Shown here in pieces: positions 55,904 to 64,000 of a stretch of DNA of 64,000 bases (its first letter is position 1; every line of letters begins with the position of its first letter). The notes beneath the pieces are model-generated. The model had not been told where the DNA came from. It worked only from the letters and a program-made list of their open reading frames with translations, and searched no databases. This DNA comes from Eopsaltria australis (taxonomy: Eukaryota; Chordata; Aves; Passeriformes; Petroicidae), in assembly GCA_034509425.1 (NCBI GenBank), contig JAVTVJ010001158.1, forward strand, positions 62,001-126,000, in the 5' to 3' direction. A program made the position numbers and the translations under genes.

Positions 55904-56590
55904 CTAATCGGCCTGAAACTTGCCTTGTCCATTTTTTTTTGTTTTCACTACTGGGGCAATTACTGTAGTTGCTGTGGTTTGGGTTCCTATCTCAGACATA
56001 GTTGTTATGGTTTGTATCCCTGCCTCAGCCACAGTTGTAGTTTGTGTCCCTGTCTCAGCTATAGTGTCCTCAGGCACAGATTGAGTTTCTGCCTCAACCA
56101 CAGTCCTGTGAGAATATTGAACAGAGGCCCGGCAGGCCCAGGCCAGCCCCCAGTACAGGGCGAGAAGCTGCTCGCATTCCTGGGAGTAAACGAGGCACCC
56201 TTCTGTCAGCCGACGGGCCAGTTTGTTAGGGTTATTTACCTCTTCAGGAGTAAACTCCCAGGCAACGGGAGGTGATAACCGCCCTAGGAACCTGCCCAAA
56301 TCCCTCCATATACCTTTCCACCCAGGAACTGGGTACCTCAGGGCACATTTTAACAGCTCCTCACCCAAGGGTCGTTTCCTTCTGTACCAGGGAGATGACA
56401 ATTTCCATGAATTCCATAAGGTAACAGTGTTGGCTAATATTATTAATAATATCAGGAAGCTTATGTAAGGGTTGGCAATAATCACAGGAGCCTGCAGTAA
56501 ACGATCATCCATACTCAAATTCACCCAGGGCAGAGAGAAGGAGTTATATTCATTCACAGTCATTGTTTGTTTCAACATGTTCCCAAACAT
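55904..56590 (-). pseudogene. gag: N-terminal Gag-like frame of element E with membrane span and TQT repeats
   Basis: 228 codons. Residues about 36-58 form a hydrophobic span (IIANPYISFLILLIILANTV) followed by basic YRRKR. A central helical part follows (WKGIWRDLGRFLGRL). Residues about 167-206 hold spaced ETQS, GTQTT, GIQTI and GTQTT motifs. A one-base slip in an A-run near 55931-55939 shifts it out of frame with the capsid part. Its assignment to gag comes from position and is an inference. Confidence 0.65.
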
Positions 56591-56729
56591 AGCAAAACAA
56601 AGATAAGCAGTGTGGCAGCCGAAGGCCGTATGCCACGCAGGAGTTTACTACTTGAGAGCTGCTATTGGTAATTACTAGAGCATGCAATATATGTATATAT
56701 AGAAAAAGCTGCCTTTATCTTGCCCCGCG

Positions 56730-57249
56730 TTGGTCCATCCTCATCACTTTCACTACTATCAACCCCTTCTGCACCCCCTCCCCCATACCCCCGTACTGTA
56801 ACTAATCTTTGGTTAGTTCTGGGTAACGGCAATACAGTGGTGTCATAATCAGGCGTAAGGGGAGAACCTTCTTGGGACCCCGAGGGAGGCATAGGTTGGA
56901 AAGTGGTATCAGGTGTCAGTGGCAGGGGTGGGGGAGGGGTATCGGGTGTCGGTGGGAGAGGTGGGTACAGTGGTGGGTATTTATGGGCAGGTATAGGTGG
57001 GGAAAGGGGGGGTCCGTGAGCAGGAGGGGTAAATGGGTCAGTAACAAAGGAAGGAGTAGCTGGGTTAGGTGAAATGGGACCTGATGAAGTAAAGCTAGAT
57101 TCCTTTGATGTTGCTGGAGCCACCGACAAGTCACCCTCCATGTCATCTTTCCGAATTAAACTTTCATTCAATGCCAAATTTTCCATACAACGTTATCCTT
57201 CAACACATGCTACACATTTATCATTGTTAGGTACTGTAGTAACAGTTAA
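56730..57249 (-). pseudogene. gag: gag p12-like region of provirus C, first copy
   Basis: Proline-rich frame identical to the start of the 50593-52490 gag segment, cut by element E. Between matrix and this part an in-frame TAA occurs near 57192. Confidence 0.8.
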
Positions 57250-57312
57250 GCCTCTGTCTTGGTTTGAAAGAGAGGTGTCTGTTAAGGAAGGCAGGAGCCT
57301 CCCTTGGAATGG
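56730..57312. repeat. Direct repeat, copy 2 (583 bp)
   Basis: Partner of 51966-52548. This copy is continuous with the full D2 LTR on its right, so it is the ancestral context. Confidence 0.88.
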
Positions 57313-58224
57313 GAAATTGTAACCCCTCTCCCTCTGAATTATTATAAATTTTAAATCAAGAGGCTCTCAGGCAAAGATATGGGAATAGGAATAACAGTTC
57401 TTTACTAATATCTAAAACAAAGCTAACAAATAACCACAACTATGGCGTTAACCAACAAACAGAACCAGAAACCCAGTGGCAGCCTGCTTGGCTTTAAGCA
57501 CCTTTTCCCTTTGGTGCAGTTCCAGTCACAGCCTGCAGGGGGAGCTCTGGGTGTGATGATTCCCTGGCGGCTGGAGGGGGCGCTCTGGGTGTGATGATTC
57601 CCTGGTGGCTGCAGGAGGCGCTCCAGCGTGAGCTCAGGTAGCACACGGCAATGGCGGCCACCCGAGGCAGGGAGGGATGGAGGAGAGCCTTTGTTTCACA
57701 GACCCTTGGGGGCGGCTGGTGTCTGTGCCGCAGCAGGATCCCCAGACACAGCGTGGTGGGATGGCAAGAGGTCCCGGCGTGTAGGGGGAGCCCAGTTACA
57801 ATGTAGCGAAAAACTCAGAGCAGCGTGGAGGAGCAGGGGAGAGACAGGCTGGTGGCAGGCAACTTGGCTCCCGATGGGGATAGAGGCAAAAGACACAGCA
57901 GACAGACTGGCAGCTCCGTGCTGGCTTCTCAGGGGCCGTGGGTTCAGCAGACAGCAGCTCCAACCGTCCGGCTCCGAGGGTCCCGAGCAAGAGAGTGATC
58001 TCCCCCCGCCCTTGCTTTTTCAGTCTCCAAAATCTCTCGTTGTCAGGCCCTGCTTCCATGAGAGGGATTCTGCCCCGTCCTGCCAAGGAGAAAGGCCCTA
58101 GCTCTGTGCTTTGTTCTCTTAAGTACTCAGCCATTAACCCAGTCATTAGTCTCTTAGCAACCCATGGGAGAAAAATTCCTGGGGGGGAAAAAAAACCTAA
58201 AAAAACTAGATCCAAAATCCAACA
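57255..58224. mobile_element. Solo LTR D2 (family D), in gag of provirus C
   Basis: 970 bp, TGTCTTGG...ATCCAACA, with the 5-bp duplication GCCTC (57250-57254 and 58225-58229). Confidence 0.9.
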
Positions 58225-58545
58225 GCCTCCCTCTGACAGCCACTCCGGTTCTTCCCGTAAATAGAAAAACAAATCAACATAAGGCATTTCATCCAATTTT
58301 CCCTCCTGCCTACAAAACAACAATAAGTGAGAAATCAAGTCAGATTGCAAAGTCCCATTTTCCGGACACCTTTTCCCATTGTGCAAAGCATATTTTGGCC
58401 ACTGAATGTTACAATAATCAATAAGCTTATCCTTACGTAATACTGGACCAAAATTTCCTTGTTTCCAATGTGCCAACAAATACCCCAAAGGAGAAGCACC
58501 TGGTATGGAGGCATTGCCACCCAAAATGCCTTTTAGCTTCTCCAT
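58225..58545 (-). pseudogene. gag: gag matrix of provirus C
   Basis: Starts MEKLKGILGGNASIPG and runs through YLLAHWKQGNFGPVLRK and IQWPKYAL, resembling gammaretroviral matrix with a W-P motif, to REEPEW where D2 interrupts. The first residue after Met is Glu rather than Gly, so myristoylation from this start is not expected. Confidence 0.75.
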
Positions 58546-58837
58546 ATTACTACAGAATCACCACTGCCAAACCTGCAATGCTTTTGTAATTGACTTACGG
58601 ACGGCGCCTAGGCATTTACCAGGAATTCCTTAGCCCAACCATGCGTAGCTTTCGCTGCGTCTTACAGGCAGGCACCAGACTAGAATTAAAGAACCTTACT
58701 TCTCCAGGGGACGTTGTGAACGGCGGAGGGCCACGGCGTCGATGGACTCCCTGAGAATCCCTCGGTGCCGGCTGGAGCGTGATCAGGCCGTGGGGGCCTC
58801 AGCAGCACGCACAGGGTCCCACCTGGGCTTGCCAAAA
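58546..58837 (-). promoter_or_regulatory. 5' leader and primer site of provirus C
   Basis: The minus strand next to the LTR reads TGGCAAGCCCAGGTGGGAC (58816-58834), three bases in. It resembles a tRNA-Arg complement with one extra base, but the tRNA is not settled. The rest is leader without recognised genes. Confidence 0.5.
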
Positions 58838-59318
58838 TGTTAGTGTAAGAAAACACATAATCACAGAATGATTATATGGATGCTTTAATAAAAGCGCCCT
58901 GGGAGCAGGGGTCATCAGACCCAGATCAAGCTCTGCCATGGGTTTGGAAATGAACACATTTTATACTGCTCCGTACATAACCATCATATAATCACCAGTT
59001 ACTCATTAATTCGACATTGCTCTATTGGATATATTGTTTTGACTCAAGCATAAGTTTCAGCCCCCCTTTCCTACTACCCCCTTACATTTCTCAGGATTGT
59101 TGCAAGTGAATTATTATTCTTACTCATATTTCCTACGCAATCATTTCATTAATCTTGTCGTAAGTAATCGTCACGGAAAAAGCACACAGGTGCGGTTCCC
59201 ATGACTACACTTCTAACAAAACAACACCTAAGGCCTACCTTAAGGCCTACAAGGCCTATTGATCCCACAACCTAAAACCACCATCAACCCCAAAATGATT
59301 TTGACCCATGTGCTATCA
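58838..59318 (-). repeat. 5' LTR of provirus C
   Basis: 481 bp, partner of 44115-44593 with a handful of differences. Confidence 0.9.
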
Positions 59319-59484
59319 GCCTTGCTCCGCCCTCTGACGCTGGAAGACCGATGAAGTCAAAATCACAGGTGTCCCCTCCCATCCCAGGCTCTGGTTGGGT
59401 CAGGAGGTGGCTGCGAGATCACCTCTATTCCATCTCTTCTCCCGCCCCGGCTCCCGCCCCTGGGGCGGTCAGGCAGTGGCCACC
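59319..59484 (-). pseudogene. gag: gag fragment of provirus B between C and A2
   Basis: Starts with the GCCT duplication and continues the gag side of provirus B interrupted at 44114. It is GC-rich, 166 bp, with no motif of its own; the assignment follows from the insertion geometry. Confidence 0.55.
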
Positions 59485-60335
59485 TGTCAGAGACTGAAAA
59501 TAGATCATGCCTCAAACATTGATATAAAGTTTTGATCAGAGAAGCCTCCCAGAAGATACCTGACTGGGACCTTGAACTGAGTCAAACTGCTGAGATTAAA
59601 AAAAGGGAAAAGCCTATTGTTCAGTCATCTCAGTCTGAGAGAAAGGAATGCGTCCACAGAGGCTGAAGCCACCAGCTGTACTGAGAATCATTTCTGGCTG
59701 AGTTTGGGGTGGGGGCAGAGCACAGCTCACAGAAGCCAAGTTTGCACAGTCTTACCCCCAGCTGAAGAGGGGAGAAGGATGGCATAACCTCTGGTCAGAG
59801 GCAATACACACGCATCCTCCAGTACACAAACTGGCCCAGCTGTGGAACCCCCAACCCCACAAGCCACATCCACGGGACTCTCACGTGAGAGGCAGCTGAG
59901 GGGGAGTCACAATCTATCACAGACCCCCCAAAGTGCTCCCCAGATGCCTTGCACCACAGGACTGCACGTGATGCAAACAGAGTCTGCTGCTAGAGGCTGC
60001 CCCCTCCCCCAGGGGGACATGCCTGGACATTTCCACCTGGCCTGAGTGTATATTAACCCATGGCATTCTGTGCTTTTGGGGGACTTCCACCACCGAGACC
60101 AGCTGAAGAGGACATCAGGACACCAGTGGGGCCCACGGAGTGGTGATACTTCTTTGTCCCTGTCCTTCTCTGTCCCCCCCATCTTTCTCCCTACTCCCCC
60201 TTTTCTCTCTTTTCTTCTCTCTCTCTCATATTTACTATCAAATAAAACCCACACTATTGATTGGCATATGGTCTTGTTTGTACCTTAATTCAGGCAGAGG
60301 TATTTCCAAAGAACCTTTATAATTGGATCGTAACA
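59485..60335 (+). repeat. 5' LTR of provirus A2
   Basis: 851 bp family A LTR, TGTCAG...GTAACA. Confidence 0.9.
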
Positions 60336-60340
60336 TTTAT

Positions 60341-60358
60341 TGGCGTAGTCGGCAGGAT
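60341..60358 (+). promoter_or_regulatory. Primer binding site, tRNA-Ser type (A2)
   Basis: The same 18 bases as in A1, TGGCGTAGTCGGCAGGAT. Confidence 0.85.
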
Positions 60359-60689
60359 GACATTCTCTGACCCGAAGTGCCTTTCACAATAGTATTGTCT
60401 CCTCTCCCGAAATTCTGCATGCTTTAGAATTTTACTGCAGTTTTTCTCTGGGGGGTTGTGGAGCTTGACGTCTCACCCGTAGTGGCCTGAACTCTTGGGA
60501 ATTCTGATGCAGCTTTTTCTGAGGATGTTGTGGAAGCTGTAGTAAACTGATTTGAGGGTTTTAATTCCCTTTAGTGTGTTTCGTTGTGTAAATCCAGAAC
60601 TGGCAGGTTTCAGTCCTGAAGCCAATTCTGATGCTTGTGTCTTGTCGGGAGGCCCTCCTGTCTGTAGTTTGTAGTAGAAGCCTCTCCTT

Positions 60690-60885
60690 GGTGTTTTGTG
60701 CGGAGCTGTAAAGCTCCTGTTGCATGGTGTTGTGCGGAGCCTGAAAACTCCTGCTTGGAGGGGACCCACACCCCTACTTTGTGCGGAGCCTAAAAACTCC
60801 TGGTCGTGGTGTTGTGCAGAGCCTAAAACTCCTGTTTGGAGGGGTCCCACGCCCCAATAGTGCTCTTGTGTTGTGTCTTGTGTGA
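60690..60885 (+). repeat. Leader tandem repeat, about four units
   Basis: TTTGTGCGGAGCCTAAAA-type units, alternating short and long forms; about half as many as in A1. Confidence 0.8.
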
Positions 60886-60931
60886 GGTCAGAATTGTCCT
60901 GAAGTCAGTCTGTGGTATAGTCTTGGGGAAA

Positions 60932-62887
60932 ATGGTTGTCCCGGGTAGTCAGTGTAAGGACAATGTTTTACTGTCTTTTCTTGAAAAATTTGATAGTCGC
61001 CCTGCTCCTCCAGGTCTAGAGTGGGCAGAGGGAAATTGGGATAATGAGCATGCAATAATGGACCGCATTACCAGTTTGCGAGCTGAAAAAAGGTCTTGAC
61101 CGGGCAAGGGTAAATCTGTTGTTTGTGCTGTACTGGGAGCTGCCTTGACTGCTGCTATAAGAGAAAAATCCCAATGGAACACCAAAAATGCAGAGACCCT
61201 ACATTCCCTGCAAGATTTAGTAAAAGTGCTGCAAAATCAATTAAGAGAGGAAAGGTGTCACTCTGAACGGCTCAGAGCAGCTCTCACTGAGCATCTGGAA
61301 AATATGAACTCTGGAGAAGCCCATAAGGACCCTTTATATCCTCATCAGGATTTAAAAGAGGCTGAAAAACATTTAGACCAATTGGATAGTAAAAAATTAC
61401 AGCCATTGGTTAAAACTGAATATCAATATGAGGGCATGGATGATGCCTTCCCTTGTATAATTACCAAAGAAATACCCTATACTCCTACTGAATTGGCTAA
61501 ATTACAAAAAGAATACAGTCGGACTCAGAAGGAGTCCGAGACAGAATATGTGTGGAGAGTCTCCCTTACAGGAGGAGACCGCATCATGCTAACTGAGGCA
61601 GAGTCAGAGGGCTACTGGGGACCTGGGGTCTTCTTAACTACAGGTAATAAAAATGCTCCCTGGTCCTTCACCCAAAGGGCTGCCTACTGGGCTGGGGGAC
61701 TGAGTCCCCTGGAAAGGGGCGACCCAATTGCCATAGTTACTTCTATGGATCAATTGACCGAAAGTGTCCAGAAAGCCGCCTGTCTGCAATTGATGCATCA
61801 GCGTGTATTAGAACCCGATAAAAGCTCCCCAATGTCCATGCCACTGAACCCAGATCGCTTGACTCCACTCATACGAGGCCTCCCAGAATCTTTAAAGACT
61901 CTGGCAATTCACTTGCAAGATCAAATCCGCTCTGCTCTAACTGGTGGTAGTGAGGCCCCCGTCTTTGATCACATGCTCTCAGGCAGACCAAGGGGAAAAA
62001 TGTGGACTTGGGGGGAGGTTGCCCAAGAGCTGATTAATTATGGCAGGCGTTTTAGATCCCCTAATTCAGTACCCTCTGGATCTGAGTCTAAGACTGCCAT
62101 CCGTCGAGCTGAGTGGAGAACTACAGCTGCTCACCAGGGAAAGGCACCCAGAAACCCCCCCTCCCCTGGGCGAGCACAAAGCCAAAGGGAACAAGTACTT
62201 GGGAAGCGGGAGCGATATGCTCTCTGGATTCAGGGCTTAGAGAAGGGCTGGGAAAAGGGGCTGTTTGTGGTCACTGTTGCATTACAAGAAGCAGAAAAAA
62301 TCCTCCACCAGCAGCCTATCCTGCTCAGGGGACCATTCAGAGTACTGAAGATTGTGCTTAGTGGCACCCCCCCACCTGTAGGAGTCGCACAGCGAGAAAC
62401 TGTCAGGAAATGGTATGCCCAAATTGAGCACTACTCTCTGAGCAGGGAAATTGAAGAGGGAACCCCTAAACTCCTAGAAATTCAAGACCCTCTTCCTGAA
62501 TCTCTTGATAGTAAACCTCCTCCCTCTGTCATTAACCCAGCCCCTCCCTATTCTTCTGACCTAACTAATGTTTGGTTCACAGATGCATCAGCAAAAAGGG
62601 AGGGGAAGATGTGGAAATACAGAGCAGTAGCCCTCCGAGTGGATGGTGAGGGGGACAGAATTGTTTCAGAGGGAGAAGGTAGTGCACAAGTGGGGGAACT
62701 AGTGGCAGTTTGGAGTGTCATTACCCAGAAGGTGTGCAATCAACATTCCCTATACATCTACACTGACTCATATGCAGTATTCAAAGGATGTACTGAGTGG
62801 CTCCCTTTCTGGGAACAAAATAACTGGGAAGTCAACCGTTCCAATTTGGGAAAAAGGGAAATGGAAAGACATTCTAGGAATTGCTAA
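60932..62887 (+). pseudogene. gag: gag joined in frame to RT end and RNase H (provirus A2)
   Basis: A likely gag ATG at 60932 opens a frame with a TGA at 61097-61099, then 580 uninterrupted codons. The first part is capsid-like (TPTELAKLQKEYSRTQKE, GYWGPGVFLTTG, QRAAYWAGGLSPLERGDP). Near 62100-62250 it passes without a stop into RT connection sequence (GPFRVLKIVLSG, RKWYAQIEHYS) and then RNase H (FTDASAK, GELVAVW, YTDSYAVF). Nucleocapsid, protease and most of RT are absent. A frameshift near 62830 ends it. Confidence 0.78.
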
Positions 62888-63035
62888 AAATCACCAGATC
62901 TTTGTGGGGTGGGTTGCAGCCCACCAAGATAATGACACTTTATCACACCAGTTTAACAACCAGGTAGACTCCCTCACCCGTTTAGCCCCCTTGGCAGTAG
63001 AAATGGAAAATGAAAGCTGGGAGCATCTATTAGAG
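62830..63035 (+). pseudogene. pol: RNase H end of provirus A2
   Basis: Continues RNase H in another frame (VGWVAAHQDNDTLSHQ, NNQVDSLTRLAP, with the last catalytic Asp) up to TGA at 63036-63038. Confidence 0.78.
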
Positions 63036-63038
63036 TGA

Positions 63039-63872
63039 TTATATGTCAAACGGGGACACTCAGGGATTAAGGATTTACTGAGGGAAGCTAATAGTCGAGG
63101 ATGGCCAGTAACCAAAGAACAGTGTTCTACTGTAATAACTGCATGTGGAGAATGCCGTACCCGGTTTGACCGGCACCCCTTACAAGACCCTCCACTGCAC
63201 TTGAGGGAGGGAAAAGGATTGTGGGATGTCTGGCAAGTAGATTACATTAGTCCTTTCAGAAGATCAAATGGGAAAACACATGTATTTTTTGGAGTAGAAA
63301 TAATTTCTAGATTGACACAAGCTGCAGTGGTATCAAAAGCAACCAGGGAAAATACTATTAAGAATTTGCAGCTATGGTTCAACTGTTTGTCAAAGCCTAA
63401 ATCAATACAATCTGATAATGGCAGTCACTTCACTGCAAAAGCAGTACAGGATTGGGCCAAAGCTGAAGGTATGCAGTGGGTATTCCACACCCCCTATTAC
63501 CCTCAGGCCAATGGCATAGTAGAAAGGACCAATGGTCTACTGAAACGGTTCCTCAAACCACATGAACCCGGATGGGCAGATCGCATTTGGGATGCAGTGA
63601 CCAAAATAAATGACCGATGGGGGGTAAACGGATGCCCCCGCCTTACCGCCTTTTGTCCCACTGCCCCCACAATAGTTCCTGATTCTCTGAGTCCAGCTAA
63701 TCCTAAAACTCCCACACAGCACCCAGGACAGCCCGTGCTGGTGAAACTCCCCACCACTGGCCAGGTGCCACTGGTTTTAAAATCTCCATTGAATAAATAC
63801 ACTTGGATAGCAACGGATGCTCACAACAAAGAGCATAAAATCAGTAGTAGATGGATTATCCCATCCTTTTAA
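63039..63872 (+). pseudogene. pol: integrase of provirus A2
   Basis: Open from the codon after the TGA. The zinc-region histidine (RGHSGIKDLL) and CGEC are followed by WQVDYI, SDNGSHF and IVERTNG, a complete Asp-Asp-Glu triad, and the C-terminal domain ending WIIPSF. ERVL-like in appearance. Confidence 0.85.
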
Positions 63873-63897
63873 CCTGGTTCGAGAGCGAACTGAGTAT

Positions 63898-63917
63898 TTT
63901 TTTCTGATCTTTTACAG
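63898..63917 (+). promoter_or_regulatory. Candidate env splice acceptor of provirus A2
   Basis: Pyrimidine-rich run ending in TTTTACAG just after integrase, conserved in A1 (AG ends at 41001). Env would follow beyond the window. Confidence 0.5.
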
Positions 63918-64000
63918 GTGGAAATCTAAACTCGAAGGGACGAAGAAGAAACCCTTCACATGATTTATACCCCACTATGCCTTGTCATTTCATTTCTAGG

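Larger units (their letters stand above)
52549..56729 (-). mobile_element. Element E: class III (ERVL-like) fragment inside provirus C
   Basis: The minus strand holds gag, protease and RT of an ERVL-like retrovirus, truncated after the RT thumb and lacking RNase H, integrase and LTRs of its own. The left end reads TGTCGTGGGTTGACCCC on the + strand, like the start of an avian ERVL LTR but in the opposite direction to the genes. It is interrupted by D3. Confidence 0.8.
44115..59318 (-). mobile_element. Provirus C: gammaretrovirus-like ERV with nested elements
   Basis: LTRs at 44115-44593 and 58838-59318 with the 4-bp target duplication GCCT (44111-44114 and 59319-59322). The interior contains gag, pro, pol and env on the minus strand plus D1, D2, E and D3. 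It was inserted in gag of provirus B. Confidence 0.9.
36481..59484 (-). mobile_element. Provirus B: gammaretrovirus-like ERV hosting nested insertions
   Basis: The 3' LTR, purine tract, env start, integrase, RNase H, RT, protease and part of gag are all on the minus strand. They are interrupted by A1 (39308-42841), C (44115-59318) and A2 (from 59485). The 5' LTR is not in the window. Gag-pol shows several internal deletions and catalytic changes, so it is long dead. Confidence 0.82.
59485..64000 (+). mobile_element. Provirus A2: tRNA-Ser-type class III-like ERV, runs past window end
   Basis: 5' LTR, primer site, repeat leader, gag fused to the end of RT, RNase H, integrase, and a splice acceptor leading to env at the window edge. 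The left flank is CCACC; the right flank is outside. The sequence from 63860 matches A1 from 40940. Confidence 0.88.

Noticed and set aside
61100..61117. PGKGKS as a nucleotide-binding P-loop in A2 gag
   Set aside because: The motif is incomplete, sits in a basic N-terminal gag segment next to a stop, and lacks any supporting NTPase motif.
61145..62887. 580-codon frame as a host gene
   Set aside because: It lies between an LTR/primer site and integrase, has no introns, and reads as capsid followed by RT connection and RNase H.

Overview
This is vertebrate genomic DNA, almost certainly from a bird and probably a passerine. Exons are short with GT-AG introns, the first exon of one gene sits in a GC-rich promoter, there is a CR1 LINE 3' end, and endogenous retroviruses (ERVs) dominate the second half. 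No bacterial-style operon is present. Family names rest on recognition by eye; no database search was run.

Region 1 (1-10.8 kb): nine recognisable + strand exons of a SEPTIN3-like septin (1905-9705). The copy is broken. A 902-bp solo LTR (family A) sits inside the exon that carries the P-loop, with a 5-bp target duplication. A 456-bp LTR (family B) sits exactly in the 3' splice site of a later exon, with a 4-bp duplication. There is also a 2-bp frameshifting deletion, a lost GTP-specificity lysine, several CpG-type missense changes and a lost stop codon. Region 2 (14.1-33.7 kb): an intact WBP2NL-like gene of eight exons encodes 285 aa with a GRAM domain and PPxY motifs. SEPTIN3 followed by WBP2NL is the order I recall for human 22q13 and supports both names. 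Its intron 2 carries an antisense 8.5-kb provirus (G) with betaretrovirus-like gag-pol, a tRNA-Lys-type primer site, an alpharetrovirus-like envelope remnant and LTRs differing at only two positions.

Region 3 (35-64 kb) is a nested ERV cluster. Provirus B (gammaretrovirus-like, minus) has its 3' LTR at 36481-36937. It was invaded by deleted provirus A1 (+, 39308-42841), by provirus C (gamma-like, minus, 44115-59318) and by provirus A2 (+, from 59485 past the window end). Provirus C in turn holds two solo LTRs (family D) and a 4.2-kb class III (ERVL-like) fragment E, which itself contains another D solo LTR. Family A has a primer site that fits tRNA-Ser and 5-bp target duplications.

The window reads as a gene-poor, insertion-tolerant segment in which one neighbour gene has died and the other is still open. 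It may be a sex-limited, germline-restricted or otherwise duplicated copy of the SEPTIN3-WBP2NL locus; that is inference. No retroviral gene here is intact across a whole provirus.
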